From an uncultured Croceitalea sp. (GTDB taxonomy: Bacteria; Bacteroidota; Bacteroidia; Flavobacteriales; Flavobacteriaceae), in NCBI GenBank assembly GCA_947495075.1, contig CANLXH010000003.1, forward strand, positions 124,001 through 188,000: DNA of 64,000 bases. The letters are read 5' to 3'. The notes beneath the pieces were generated by a model. The model did no database searches, was not told the origin of the DNA, and was given only the letters and a program-made list of their open reading frames with translations. The position numbers and the translations under genes are program-made. Shown here piece by piece: positions 44,838-54,511 of this stretch. Each line of letters opens with the position of its first letter. Positions within the stretch are counted from its first letter, which is position 1.

Positions 44838-46358
44838 GTGAAACATGAACATTACAAGGCATTACTATACTTCATAACCATAACAATCGGTATCACAATT
44901 GGCATTCAACTGTATTGGAATATCCAGAACTACAATACCAACAAACAACGTTTAATTAATGAGGTTCAAATAAGTCTTGACAATAGTGTTGAAGCTTATT
45001 ATGCAGATTTTGTTAAAACTGACATATTCACATATACAGACTCATCATTCACTGATTACGAATCGGTTGGAAAAAAAATGGGAGATTTTATCAATAAACT
45101 TGATTTAAAACAAATCTATTCTGAAACTGACACCAGTTATAATAAAGCTAAAGTTAGCACCATTAAATTCATTGAGAATTCAGATTCTTTACATAAACAC
45201 AATTTTAATATCCTAGATGGTAAGATGAGTGATACAACTATCATATTATCTTCCGTTAATATTAATGAAGTTCGTGGTATTCCTAGCATAAAAGCAAAAG
45301 CAATTAGTGATAGTATTAGCAATCTCTTCGGCTTATTTAATAAGCTTACAATCTCTATTAATCAAGATTCTATTAGTTTTAAGAATATGGACTCTCTCTT
45401 AAAGAAAGAGCTAGAACGAAAAAAAATAGACGTAGCTTTTGGATTAAATCATTACAAAAGCGATACTATTTATGATAGTTACAAGGTAGAACAACAGAAA
45501 GACTTACACCTTTCCACTTTCTCCAAATCTACCTATTTACCCACCAATCAAAAATTACAACTACAATACACTAACCCTACTAAAAGCATTCTCAAAAGAA
45601 GTTTTACGGGCATTATACTCTCATTATTGCTCTCAGCCTGTATAATTGCATGCTTGTTTTACTTACTACACATCATAAATAAGCAAAAAGAGTTAGCCGA
45701 AATAAAAAATGACCTTATCAGCAATATTACCCATGAATTTAAAACTCCTATAGCAACCGTCTCTACAGCAATAGAAGGAATCAAAAATTTTAATGAAACT
45801 AATGATAGCGAGAAAACAAATAAATACTTAGATATCTCTAACCAGCAACTCAAAAAACTACATGCCATGGTGGAAAAATTACTAGAGACCGCCACCTTAG
45901 ACAGTGATAAACTTATCATTAATACAGAGGAGATAGATTTAGTACTAGTTTTAAAGAATCTAGTAGAAAAATACCAAATGCTTTCTCCCGGAAAAACTAT
46001 TTCTTTTAAAAGTAATAGCAATACTTTAACTGCAAAAGTTGACCCCTTTCATTTCGAAAATGCGCTTGCCAATCTTATCGATAACGCCATAAAATATGGG
46101 GGTGATACTATTGAAGTGAATCTAACCTCACTTTTAAATTCTATTGAGATAACTGTTGCAGATAATGGAGGGAAAATAGATAAAAGTCAGCGTGAAAAGA
46201 TATTTGATAAATTTTATAGAGTGCCTACTGGAAATAGGCATGATGTAAAAGGCTTTGGAATTGGGTTATTCTACTCCAAAAAGATAGTAGAAAAACACAA
46301 TGGGCAACTTTCTTTAGTTCCGGATACTGCAAATACCATTTTCAAAATTGTTTTATGA
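44838..46358 (+). CDS. Sensor histidine kinase
   Basis: A 506-residue kinase with TM1 at 9-29, a periplasmic sensor of about 225 residues without recognisable domain, and TM2 at 258-279. The H-box NDLISNITHEFKTPIA places the phosphorylated residue at His299. The ATPase has NLIDNAIKYG (N box), a DNGG G1 box, KIFDKFYR (F box) and GFGIGLFYSKKI. The start is GTG at 44838, because the nearby ATG at 44836 meets a stop at once and TM1 begins immediately. It overlaps the regulator gene by 4 bases. Confidence 0.92.
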   Translation: MKHEHYKALLYFITITIGITIGIQLYWNIQNYNTNKQRLINEVQISLDNSVEAYYADFVKTDIFTYTDSSFTDYESVGKKMGDFINKLDLKQIYSETDTSYNKAKVSTIKFIENSDSLHKHNFNILDGKMSDTTIILSSVNINEVRGIPSIKAKAISDSISNLFGLFNKLTISINQDSISFKNMDSLLKKELERKKIDVAFGLNHYKSDTIYDSYKVEQQKDLHLSTFSKSTYLPTNQKLQLQYTNPTKSILKRSFTGIILSLLLSACIIACLFYLLHIINKQKELAEIKNDLISNITHEFKTPIATVSTAIEGIKNFNETNDSEKTNKYLDISNQQLKKLHAMVEKLLETATLDSDKLIINTEEIDLVLVLKNLVEKYQMLSPGKTISFKSNSNTLTAKVDPFHFENALANLIDNAIKYGGDTIEVNLTSLLNSIEITVADNGGKIDKSQREKIFDKFYRVPTGNRHDVKGFGIGLFYSKKIVEKHNGQLSLVPDTANTIFKIVL

Positions 46359-47035
46359 GTCAACCAATTAAAATACTTTTAGCCGAAGATGAACTGGCTC
46401 TGGGACAAATTGTAAAAGAAAGCCTAGAGACTCGAAATTTTGAAGTCTTATTTTGCGAAAATGGAGAATCAGCACTAAGGAATTATATAAAAGAAAAACC
46501 AGAACTTTTGGTACTTGATGTAATGATGCCTAAAAAAGACGGTTTCACCTTAGCACAAGAAGTAAGGGCACAGGACAAACATATTCCTATTATATTTTTA
46601 ACAGCTAAATCACAGACCAAAGATGTAGTAGAAGGTTTTGAACATGGCGGTAATGACTATCTTAAAAAGCCTTTTAGCATGGAAGAGCTTATTGTTCGTA
46701 TCCACGCCCTTTTAGATAGAAATAGTTTAAAAAAAGCTAAAGATGTTATAAACATTGGAGATTACATTTTTGATTACACCAAACAGAAGCTTTTTTTTAA
46801 CACAGAAGAAACCCAACTCACCCATAGAGAAGCGGAGTTATTGTTTCATTTATCCGAAACCCGTAATGAAATATTAGATCGCTCTTTAATTCTAAAAAAG
46901 ATATGGGGTGATGATGATTTTTTTAACGCGCGTAGTATGGATGTTTTTATTACTAAACTTCGTAAAAAGATGAAAAAAGATGAAAATATCCAGATTGTCA
47001 ATGTTAGAGGATACGGGTATAAACTTATTTGTTAA
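46355..47035 (+). CDS. OmpR-family response regulator
   Basis: The 226-residue regulator has a receiver domain with acidic pocket ED (11-12), phospho-acceptor Asp55 (LLVLDVMMPKKDG), Thr and Lys in FLTAK and LKKPFS. A winged-helix DNA-binding domain covers about 130-226 (LTHREAELLFHLSETRNEILDRSLILKKIWG and VFITKLRKKMKKD...VRGYGYKL). It is coupled to the upstream kinase. The TTAAC repeats 1.5 kb upstream, ahead of the kinase gene, are its likely target. Confidence 0.93.
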   Translation: MSQPIKILLAEDELALGQIVKESLETRNFEVLFCENGESALRNYIKEKPELLVLDVMMPKKDGFTLAQEVRAQDKHIPIIFLTAKSQTKDVVEGFEHGGNDYLKKPFSMEELIVRIHALLDRNSLKKAKDVINIGDYIFDYTKQKLFFNTEETQLTHREAELLFHLSETRNEILDRSLILKKIWGDDDFFNARSMDVFITKLRKKMKKDENIQIVNVRGYGYKLIC

Positions 47036-47133
47036 CACTACCTGTATTTCAACTTAATTTTTTCCTGTAACTCGATATACTTCGTATATTGCGACCCCTC
47101 GTTTTTAAATAAATAGCTAAAACACACCATACC

Positions 47134-47748
47134 ATGCACATTGCGGTTGCCGGAAATATTGGAGCAGGAAAAACAACCTTAACAACTTTATTGTCAAAAC
47201 ATTATAAATGGGAAGCACATTTTGAAGATGTGGTTGACAATCCTTATCTAGATGATTTTTATACGCAGATGGAACGTTGGAGTTTTAACCTTCAAATTTA
47301 TTTCTTGAACAGTAGATATAGACAAATCCTTAAAATTAGAGAAGCTGGTAAAAAGGTAATTCAAGATCGTACCATTTATGAGGATGCACATATTTTTGCG
47401 CCCAATCTCCATGCCATGGGTTTAATGACCAATAGAGACTTTAATAATTATAAAAGTCTCTTTGAGTTGATGGAAAGTTTAGTACAACCACCTGATTTAC
47501 TTATTTATTTACGTAGTTCAATTCCTAACCTGGTAAATCAGATTCATAAACGTGGGCGTGAATATGAAAATAGTATTTCAATCGATTATTTAAGTCGTTT
47601 AAATGAACGCTATGAGGCATGGGCCAACACGTATGAAAAGGGCAATCTTTTAATTATTGATGTTGACGATATTAATTTTGTAGATAATCCTGAGGATTTA
47701 GGAGAAGTCATCAATAAAATTGATGCAGAAATTCATGGATTGTTTTAA
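47134..47748 (+). CDS. Deoxynucleoside kinase
   Basis: A 204-residue kinase of the dNK/dGK-dAK family. The P-loop is GNIGAGKT (7-14), and QDRTIYEDAHIFA carries the DRT(S) motif (78-80). The lid region RGREYENSISIDYL follows. It phosphorylates deoxynucleosides for salvage; the exact base preference cannot be read from sequence. The nucleoside transporter and thymidylate synthase genes lie 10 kb away, so linkage is loose. Confidence 0.9.
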   Translation: MHIAVAGNIGAGKTTLTTLLSKHYKWEAHFEDVVDNPYLDDFYTQMERWSFNLQIYFLNSRYRQILKIREAGKKVIQDRTIYEDAHIFAPNLHAMGLMTNRDFNNYKSLFELMESLVQPPDLLIYLRSSIPNLVNQIHKRGREYENSISIDYLSRLNERYEAWANTYEKGNLLIIDVDDINFVDNPEDLGEVINKIDAEIHGLF

Positions 47749-47845
47749 AGTTCTAGTTTCCCTCACTCAAAATTAGACTTCCCTCATTTTAGATTTTTAA
47801 TAGCTCAATTCCAAGCTACTTTCATTGTATAACTATAAAAAAGAT

Positions 47846-48547
47846 ATGATGGAAGTAAAAAAGAAAGAACACCTTAAACTAGAAAAAAATAGCGGACTCT
47901 ACTTTGCTATTGGAATGACTTTAATTCTAGCACTTGTATATACTGCGCTTGAATGGAAAACTTTTGATAATTCAGAAAATATTATTTTTTGTGAATTAAA
48001 CCCGCCAGATTCAATTGATGAAGATGTCCCCGTGACTTTCCATTATATAAAACCACCACCTCCAGTTATTCCAACAGTAATTGAAATAGCTCCTGATGAC
48101 CCTGAGATTATTGAAACCGTAATTGAAGCTATAGACCCAAATCAGGATACTGAAATCATATCTTGCAGCTTCAATATTGAAGACCCAGACCCTGATATAG
48201 ATGAAGTACCTTTTATGGTAATTGAAGATGTTCCTGTATTCCCGGGTTGTGAAGGAACAGATGATAAACGTGCTTGCTTTCAGGAAAAGATGCAAAAACA
48301 TATTCGAAAGAATTTTAGATATCCAGAAGAAGCACAAGAAATGGGGTTACAGGGAAAAGTGTATTTACAGTTTACTGTACAGAAAGATGGTAGTATTGGA
48401 GGTTTAAAAATGCGCGGACCTCATCAGATTTTAGAAAGTGAAGCATCAAGAATTATTTCTAAACTTCCAAAAATGGAACCTGGCAAACAGAGAGGACAAG
48501 CAGTAAAAGTTCCTTTCAGTATTCCTATTACTTTTAAGTTGCAATAA
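47846..48547 (+). CDS. Energy transducer TonB
   Basis: From ATG 47846 the product is 233 residues. A short cytoplasmic part precedes a TM helix (about 17-34, LYFAIGMTLILALVYTAL). A proline-rich and acidic periplasmic stretch (IKPPPPVIPTVIEIAPDDPE...) leads to the C-terminal TonB domain (about 135-233; YPEEAQEMGLQGKVYLQFTV..DGSI). It should transfer proton-motive force to outer-membrane receptors. It has neither ExbB nor ExbD beside it. An alternate TTG start 21 bases upstream is less likely. Confidence 0.88.
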   Translation: MMEVKKKEHLKLEKNSGLYFAIGMTLILALVYTALEWKTFDNSENIIFCELNPPDSIDEDVPVTFHYIKPPPPVIPTVIEIAPDDPEIIETVIEAIDPNQDTEIISCSFNIEDPDPDIDEVPFMVIEDVPVFPGCEGTDDKRACFQEKMQKHIRKNFRYPEEAQEMGLQGKVYLQFTVQKDGSIGGLKMRGPHQILESEASRIISKLPKMEPGKQRGQAVKVPFSIPITFKLQ

Positions 48548-48552
48548 AAATA

Positions 48553-48630
48553 ACTGTCACATCGAGCGGAGTCGAAATGTAAAAGAATAACAGATTTTAA
48601 CTTGTTCTCGACTCCGCTCGAACTGACAGA
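48553..48630. repeat. Palindromic dispersed repeat, paired form
   Basis: Left unit ACTGTCACATCGAGCGGAGT (48553-48572) faces right unit TCTCGACTCCGCTCGAACTG (48606-48625, then ACAGA), separated by about 32 bp. It lies in the 185-bp gap between convergent tonB and hppA. Confidence 0.7.
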
Positions 48631-48651
48631 CGTAATAACTTCATTATAATA

Positions 48652-48683
48652 AAAAACCTGCAAACTTTCATTTGCAGGTTTTT
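48652..48683. terminator. Bidirectional terminator
   Basis: AAAAACCTGCAAA and TTTGCAGGTTTTT form a 13-bp stem with 6-nt loop between convergent tonB and hppA. Confidence 0.88.
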
Positions 48684-48731
48684 GTTGGTTGGTGTTCTTC
48701 TGGGTTATTATTCAGAAGGGCTAACCAAATT

Positions 48732-51116
48732 TTATTCTATAGAAATAGAATTGTTATATTTTTCAACAGCTTCTTTTACTTCTTCCTTTGTAGCTCCGGT
48801 AAATTCTTTTATCTCTTCAGTTTTTTCTCCGTTAACTTCAGAAGTTGTAGTTACTATCGCCTTAAACATACCATCAGCCATATTATTCATTTCAACACGC
48901 ACTTGCTTTTCCACGTTTTTTTGAACTAGCTCAGTTCCCACAGCATTATCTTCATTATATGTCATCATTTTATCAGCACTAATCGCAATACTAGGTGCAA
49001 TTACTAATGCAACAACGGACATTAACTTTAATAAGATGTTTAATGAAGGTCCTGAAGTATCTTTAAATGGATCACCAACAGTATCCCCTACTACAGCTGC
49101 TTTGTGTGCATCACTACCTTTTTTACCATCACTCTCAATAGTTTTCTTAGCGTTATCCCATGCACCACCTGCGTTAGACTGGAAGATTGCCATTAAAACT
49201 CCACAGGTAGTTACCCCTGCTAAAAGACCACCTAACATTTCAGCACCACCAATAAAACCTACAGCAACAGGAACAGCAATTGCCAATAATCCTGGCAATA
49301 CCATTTCTCTAATAGATGCCTGCGTTGAAATTGCAACACATTTATCGTATTCTGCAACGCCATCAGCAGCATCAAAAGTTTCTCTTTGCTCTTTTGTAGC
49401 CTTAGACATATCAGAATCAACTGCTCTCATTACTTCAAGTGCAGCTTTTAATTGAGGAATATCTCTAAACTGGCGACGAACTTCTTCAATCATTGCCATT
49501 GCAGCTCTACCTACAGCATTCATAGAAAGTGCAGAGAAAACAAAAGGTAACATACCACCAACTAACAGACCAGCCATTACAGTTGGTTTAGAAACATCAA
49601 TAGCAGTTACATTAGCTGTTTGCATAAAAGCAGCAAATAAAGCTAAAGCAGTTAATGCTGCGGAAGCAATTGCAAAACCTTTACCAATTGCGGCAGTTGT
49701 ATTACCTACTGCATCTAACTTATCTGTACGCTCTCTAACCTCTGGTTCTAATTCTGCCATTTCAGCAATACCACCAGCATTATCAGAAATTGGTCCATAA
49801 GCATCAACAGCTAATTGGATTCCTGTATTTGCCAACATCCCTACAGCAGCAATTGCAATACCATAAAGACCCGCAAAATGATGGGATACTAAAATTGCAG
49901 CCGCAATTAAAATAATTGGAAACATTGTAGACATCATACCAACTCCTAAACCAGCAATAATGTTTGTTGCTGCTCCAGTCTCTGACTGACGTACAATTGA
50001 GTTAACTGGTTTTGTACCAGTCCCTGTATAATATTCTGTTACCTTACCAACTGCTAGACCTGCAACTAAACCTGCAAGTACTGCCCAGAAAACACCCATT
50101 GCTCCGTAAGTTCCACCGCCAAAAGACCAGCTTTCTGGCAACATATTTGTTATAATGAAATAAGAAGCCACTAGCATTAGGCCAGCTGAACCAAATTCAC
50201 CAATGTTTAAAGCTGTTTGCGGATTACCGCCATCTTTAACTTTTACAAAGAAAGTTCCGATGATAGACATGATAATACCTATTGCTGCTAATACTAAAGG
50301 AAGGTAAACAGCACTTAGTCCATCAAATCCATCCGCTTTAAAAACATCCATATCGACAAAAGCAGCTCCCAGAACCATTGTACCAATAATTGAACCTACA
50401 TAAGATTCAAAAAGGTCGGCTCCCATACCAGCAACATCACCTACATTATCACCTACATTATCTGCGATAGTTGCAGGATTTAACGGGTGATCTTCCGGAA
50501 TACCAGCTTCTACTTTACCAACAAGGTCAGCACCAACATCAGCAGCCTTAGTATAAATACCACCACCTACACGTGCAAAAAGTGCAATTGAAGAAGCTCC
50601 CAAAGAGAAACCTGAAAGTACATTTAACACTTCACTAAGCTCCCAACCTTGACCACTATATATCATAAAAAGACCGCTAAGACCTAAAACACCAAGACCT
50701 ACAACACCAAGACCCATAACAGCGCCACCAGCAAAAGCAACTTCTAATGCCTTGCCTAAAGAAGTTCTAGCAGCATTTGTTGTACGTACGTTTGCTTTTG
50801 TAGCTACTTTCATCCCAATAAAGCCAGCTAAAGCAGAACAAATAGCACCAACGATAAATGATACTGCCACCATTCCGTTAGAACCTGTTTCATTACTTCC
50901 TTTAAAGAATAAAAGAATAGCAACGGCCACAACAAAAATGCTTAATATTTTATATTCAGCTTTTAAAAAAGACATTGCACCATCTGCAATATTCTTTGCT
51001 ATTCGAGCCATTTTAGCGTCACCAACTTCTTGTTTAGATACCCATCCGCTTTTGATAAAAACGTATATCAGAGCCAAAACACCAAAGGCTGGCAAAAATT
51101 GTACTATTTGTTCCAT
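48732..51116 (-). CDS. hppA: Membrane-bound ion-translocating pyrophosphatase
   Basis: This 794-residue protein has about 16 hydrophobic segments. The catalytic loop [17 protein letters not shown] followed by [15 protein letters not shown] binds Mg-PPi. [13 protein letters not shown] has Ala where potassium-independent enzymes have Lys, so it is predicted to need K+. Proton versus sodium pumping cannot be read with certainty. It ends with an unusual polar tail (about 730-794, [22 protein letters not shown]) beyond the usual C-terminus. The soluble pyrophosphatase gene is next upstream. Confidence 0.93.
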   Translation of the reverse strand: MEQIVQFLPAFGVLALIYVFIKSGWVSKQEVGDAKMARIAKNIADGAMSFLKAEYKILSIFVVAVAILLFFKGSNETGSNGMVAVSFIVGAICSALAGFIGMKVATKANVRTTNAARTSLGKALEVAFAGGAVMGLGVVGLGVLGLSGLFMIYSGQGWELSEVLNVLSGFSLGASSIALFARVGGGIYTKAADVGADLVGKVEAGIPEDHPLNPATIADNVGDNVGDVAGMGADLFESYVGSIIGTMVLGAAFVDMDVFKADGFDGLSAVYLPLVLAAIGIIMSIIGTFFVKVKDGGNPQTALNIGEFGSAGLMLVASYFIITNMLPESWSFGGGTYGAMGVFWAVLAGLVAGLAVGKVTEYYTGTGTKPVNSIVRQSETGAATNIIAGLGVGMMSTMFPIILIAAAILVSHHFAGLYGIAIAAVGMLANTGIQLAVDAYGPISDNAGGIAEMAELEPEVRERTDKLDAVGNTTAAIGKGFAIASAALTALALFAAFMQTANVTAIDVSKPTVMAGLLVGGMLPFVFSALSMNAVGRAAMAMIEEVRRQFRDIPQLKAALEVMRAVDSDMSKATKEQRETFDAADGVAEYDKCVAISTQASIREMVLPGLLAIAVPVAVGFIGGAEMLGGLLAGVTTCGVLMAIFQSNAGGAWDNAKKTIESDGKKGSDAHKAAVVGDTVGDPFKDTSGPSLNILLKLMSVVALVIAPSIAISADKMMTYNEDNAVGTELVQKNVEKQVRVEMNNMADGMFKAIVTTTSEVNGEKTEEIKEFTGATKEEVKEAVEKYNNSISIE

Positions 51117-51162
51117 AGTTATTTAGTTAATTAATAGGTTTTTTAGAATTTTTTAATGCGTG

Positions 51163-51170
51163 CAAATGTA
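51163..51170 (-). promoter_or_regulatory. -7 promoter element of hppA
   Basis: Minus-strand TACATTTG matches TAnnTTTG exactly, 46 bp before the hppA start and just after the ppa terminator. Confidence 0.55.
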
Positions 51171-51186
51171 GTAAAATAGGTATGAA

Positions 51187-51219
51187 TAAAAAAAGCATCC
51201 CAAAAATTATGAAATGCTT
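51187..51219 (-). terminator. Terminator of ppa
   Basis: On the minus strand AAGCAT and ATGCTT pair and are followed by T residues. A second palindrome (AATCAATTC/GAATTGATT) at 51222-51243 overlaps the ppa stop. Together they separate ppa from hppA. Confidence 0.6.
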
Positions 51220-51241
51220 AGAATCAATTCAGTGGAATTGA

Positions 51242-51781
51242 TTAAATCATAAAAGTACGCTTCAATTTGTGTTCACTTTCATCATAGCGTTTTACACATT
51301 GATGGTATATCTTAACTGCTTCATTTGCATCTCCCCATCCACCTACATCAACTTTTTTCTTTTCCAAATCTTTATAGACTTTAAAAAAGTGTTCTATTTC
51401 TTTTTTACGATGTGGATTCAAATCAGATAAATCATTTTTCTTACTCCATACAGGATCATTGACTGGGACGCATATAATTTTCTCGTCTGGTCCTTTCTCA
51501 TCTGTCATATGAAAAACTCCAATTGGTTTTACTTCCATTACCACCATAGGATAAGTTGGTTCCGTAGTCATTACCAAGACATCAAGAGGGTCCTGATCTA
51601 AGGCTAAAGTTTCAGGCACAAAACCATAATCTCCAGGATACATCATTGAAGAAAATAATGTTCTATCAAATCTAATCTTGTTTAAAGTAAAATCGTATTC
51701 GTATTTGTTTCTGCTTCCTTTAGGAATTTCAATCAAAACATCAAAAGTTACATTCTCTTTAGCTTCTTTACTCATAACCAT
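51242..51781 (-). CDS. ppa: Inorganic pyrophosphatase (soluble, family I)
   Basis: A 179-residue family I enzyme. MYPGDYGFVPETLALDQDPLDVLVM contains the DxDPxD metal-binding signature, and GPDEKIICVPVNDP and KKVDVGGWGDANEA follow. It hydrolyses cytoplasmic PPi. MSKEAKEN at 51775 is an equally plausible start. Two different pyrophosphatases side by side suggest a PPi-handling locus, though a terminator and a separate promoter lie between them. Confidence 0.95.
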   Translation of the reverse strand: MVMSKEAKENVTFDVLIEIPKGSRNKYEYDFTLNKIRFDRTLFSSMMYPGDYGFVPETLALDQDPLDVLVMTTEPTYPMVVMEVKPIGVFHMTDEKGPDEKIICVPVNDPVWSKKNDLSDLNPHRKKEIEHFFKVYKDLEKKKVDVGGWGDANEAVKIYHQCVKRYDESEHKLKRTFMI

Positions 51782-51855
51782 ATTTTGTTTTGCAAAAATA
51801 CCCTTAAGAACTGGTATCTAAGTTAAGATAGTATGAAAACTGATAGAATTTGGCA

Positions 51856-54351
51856 CTAAAAATTAAATCCAAAAGAACCTGTAACACCAAATGCACGTGC
51901 GTTTGGATTATCTAAATAGTTCCCTCTAAAATTGAAATCTATCCTAAAAATTTTAAAGATATTTCCAACGCCTAGAGAATACTCCCAATAGATTTGGTCA
52001 TCCGGAGCTAATAAAGGGATATTTGTAGGAGCACTTAAAGCTATATTTTCATCTGAAATTTGACCCCAAGCGCCACGCAGACCAACTATCTCTCTTAGGT
52101 TTAATTTTCTAAGAAAAGGGATTCGAGAAAATAGCCTTCCATTAAAATTATGCTCTAGGTGCATCGTTGCATAAGTATCTGTTACAAACTCATAAAAATC
52201 TAGATTTGGAAAAGTTTTGTATAATGAGAAAACTGTTTGGTTACCAGGTATAACACTTAACAATCCCAAAGGAACTTCTCCAAAAGTTTTACCTAGCTCT
52301 ACCGTACTTGTTAAACGACCAAAACCACCAATCTGCCATGGTTGGGTATACGAAAATTGCAGTCTTTCATAATCAAAATCACTTTCTAAAAAGTCACTTA
52401 TACCCTTTGTATAGTTTAATAATAAGGTGCTATGATTGTCATTTATATTTACCCGTTCTACTCCATAGCCAATAGTTCGTTTCCCTGGGGTATATATTAA
52501 AGTAGTATTTATATCAAATTGCTTTATTTCTGAAGAGATTCCCGTTGGTGAACTTAAATCAACATAATCTAAGCTAAAATCTTCAGGCAGAGCCGAGCTC
52601 AAGGTTCTAAAAGAACTGCCCACTAGCACCCTAAAATTCTTAATAGGTTCTACCTCTGCATTAAACACAGAGAGATTAATATTAGTTAAACGATTATTAT
52701 TGCCAACAGAAACTAAAGATGATGAGGCAATACTTCTACCTAATACATCATTTGTACTTGTAAGGCTAAGACCTAGTTGCTCTACATCGCGCCGGTGCCC
52801 TCCAGAAATAATTAGTCTACTTTTTCTGTCTAATAAAAACTTCCCTGAAGCACCATGTTTAAACTTCTTATCATCAAAACCATATGCGGTATACGCTTCT
52901 AAACGCCACGGGTCGTTTTGTCCAAAATAGGTTCGAGCTCCACCTCTAACTCGAATACCTTCGGCATCGTTAATTCCAAACGTGCTGTATATATCTCCAA
53001 TATCTAGGTTCCATTTATCAATCTCTATGTAACCTGAACCCAAAACACTTACAATATCATAATAGGTATTGAATTTGGGAACTGTTTTTAGGGTATCTAA
53101 TAACTGAAAAATTCCAGCTTCATCCTCATTTAACTTTTCTAGCCTTGCGTTTTTCCAAAAGGTACTATCTTGTGAAAATACTCTGGGATCATAAGGGTCA
53201 GATTTTGATTTATAAAAGGCCTCGCCTTTTTCTTTATCAAAAATATAATTGTCAAAAACCGTTGTCCGTTTTCCATAAACCCCTCTTGATTTCTCTTTTT
53301 TAGAAAAAGCAAAATCGCTTAGCATATAATCCCGTTTAAGTAAAAAGATAGAATCATTGACTACATCAAAATCTTGTTCTATATAGATTTCTTTCACCCA
53401 ATTAATGTTTGCACTCTTTGTTACTTCTAGATTTATTTTCTTGATAGCATAGGTAGTATCGTTCACCCAAAAATCACCTTTAAACGTAAGTTCATTTTTT
53501 CTACGTGGGTAGTAAATAATATTATAACACCATTTATTGTCGATAAAAGTACTATCTGAGAGTACATAGTTATAGGTATCTACACCTGTTTTAGAAAGTG
53601 GACTGGTAAAACTCTTATCAAAAAACTTAAGGTAGTTTTCATACACATCATAATCTGTGTATAAGTCTTCAACAAAAGCTGTTATTGCCTGATTACCTCC
53701 AAAACCGGAATTTTTATTTCCTAGAACATCTTCTTTCTTAATTTTTAAACGATTATCTCCATATACTTTAGAAAAAACTTCATTTAAAAACATGGGTAAA
53801 TAGGTCTTACCTGTAATTCGTGAGGTATCTAAATCATCAAAAATGAACTCCAATCCTTTAAAAAGTCTACTCTTTATAAGTGAACTATCAATTGTATTTA
53901 AATCAAACTCTACCTTCTCGTATTTATCATACTGGTATGTTTTAAACTTATTTACACCATTTTCTCGCTTTTTAGCCCAAATCTTTTTTAAGATATCTAT
54001 TGCTGGGTTATTTTTTTTAGATTGCTTTCCAGTATAAATAACAACTTCATCTAACTGTTCGGTAGATTCTTTTAAAATAATTTTCAGTTCATAATTTACT
54101 TTTGAAGCTAAAGCTATTTCTTTAGCTTCATAGCCAATAAATGAAACTACAATGGTATTGTAATCCTCTTCAGATTCAAAATAAAATCTACCATTATCAT
54201 TAGTGATAGTACCTTCTGATGACCCTTTAAAAATAATATTAGCAAATGCTACAGGGCTATTAAACTCGTCTAAAACAATGCCACCAACTTTTGTCTGAGC
54301 ATTTAAAAAAGAAAAGAAAAGGATTAAAAGTAGAAATAGAAGTTTTTTCAT
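51856..54351 (-). CDS. DUF5686 outer-membrane protein with carboxypeptidase-regulatory domain
   Basis: The 831-residue product has a signal peptide (1-18), then a CarboxypepD_reg-like domain (20-100; VGGIVLDEFNSPVAFANIIFKG..IVVSFIGYEAKEI). The DUF5686 region starts near IYTGKQSKKNNPAIDILKKIW and continues to about 350. The rest is an outer-membrane beta-barrel ending in SFGFNF with terminal Phe. Members are widespread in Bacteroidota, often linked to cell-envelope functions, but without a defined role. Confidence 0.88.
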   Translation of the reverse strand: MKKLLFLLLILFFSFLNAQTKVGGIVLDEFNSPVAFANIIFKGSSEGTITNDNGRFYFESEEDYNTIVVSFIGYEAKEIALASKVNYELKIILKESTEQLDEVVIYTGKQSKKNNPAIDILKKIWAKKRENGVNKFKTYQYDKYEKVEFDLNTIDSSLIKSRLFKGLEFIFDDLDTSRITGKTYLPMFLNEVFSKVYGDNRLKIKKEDVLGNKNSGFGGNQAITAFVEDLYTDYDVYENYLKFFDKSFTSPLSKTGVDTYNYVLSDSTFIDNKWCYNIIYYPRRKNELTFKGDFWVNDTTYAIKKINLEVTKSANINWVKEIYIEQDFDVVNDSIFLLKRDYMLSDFAFSKKEKSRGVYGKRTTVFDNYIFDKEKGEAFYKSKSDPYDPRVFSQDSTFWKNARLEKLNEDEAGIFQLLDTLKTVPKFNTYYDIVSVLGSGYIEIDKWNLDIGDIYSTFGINDAEGIRVRGGARTYFGQNDPWRLEAYTAYGFDDKKFKHGASGKFLLDRKSRLIISGGHRRDVEQLGLSLTSTNDVLGRSIASSSLVSVGNNNRLTNINLSVFNAEVEPIKNFRVLVGSSFRTLSSALPEDFSLDYVDLSSPTGISSEIKQFDINTTLIYTPGKRTIGYGVERVNINDNHSTLLLNYTKGISDFLESDFDYERLQFSYTQPWQIGGFGRLTSTVELGKTFGEVPLGLLSVIPGNQTVFSLYKTFPNLDFYEFVTDTYATMHLEHNFNGRLFSRIPFLRKLNLREIVGLRGAWGQISDENIALSAPTNIPLLAPDDQIYWEYSLGVGNIFKIFRIDFNFRGNYLDNPNARAFGVTGSFGFNF

Positions 54352-54450
54352 GCTTTGATAGGGTGTTACAAGAATAACCAGATACTATTTAGTCTATTAT
54401 TGTTTTGGTCATTTTAGTTTTAAAGTAACTTTTTATCAAAAACTATTCCT

Positions 54451-54484
54451 TAAAAAAGCCTCGTCGACTAAAGTCGACGAGGCT
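54451..54484 (-). terminator. Terminator of the PDH E1 beta gene
   Basis: A 13-bp stem AGCCTCGTCGACT/AGTCGACGAGGCT is followed on the minus strand by a T-run, 28 bp past the stop. Confidence 0.9.
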
Positions 54485-54511
54485 AATATATCCTTACAAA
54501 TATCGTTATTT

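Noticed and set aside
48672..48929. Two overlapping plus-strand ORFs over the 3' end of hppA
   Set aside because: They begin in the terminator and run antisense to conserved hppA codons; Phe/Ser-rich composition is typical of antisense frames.
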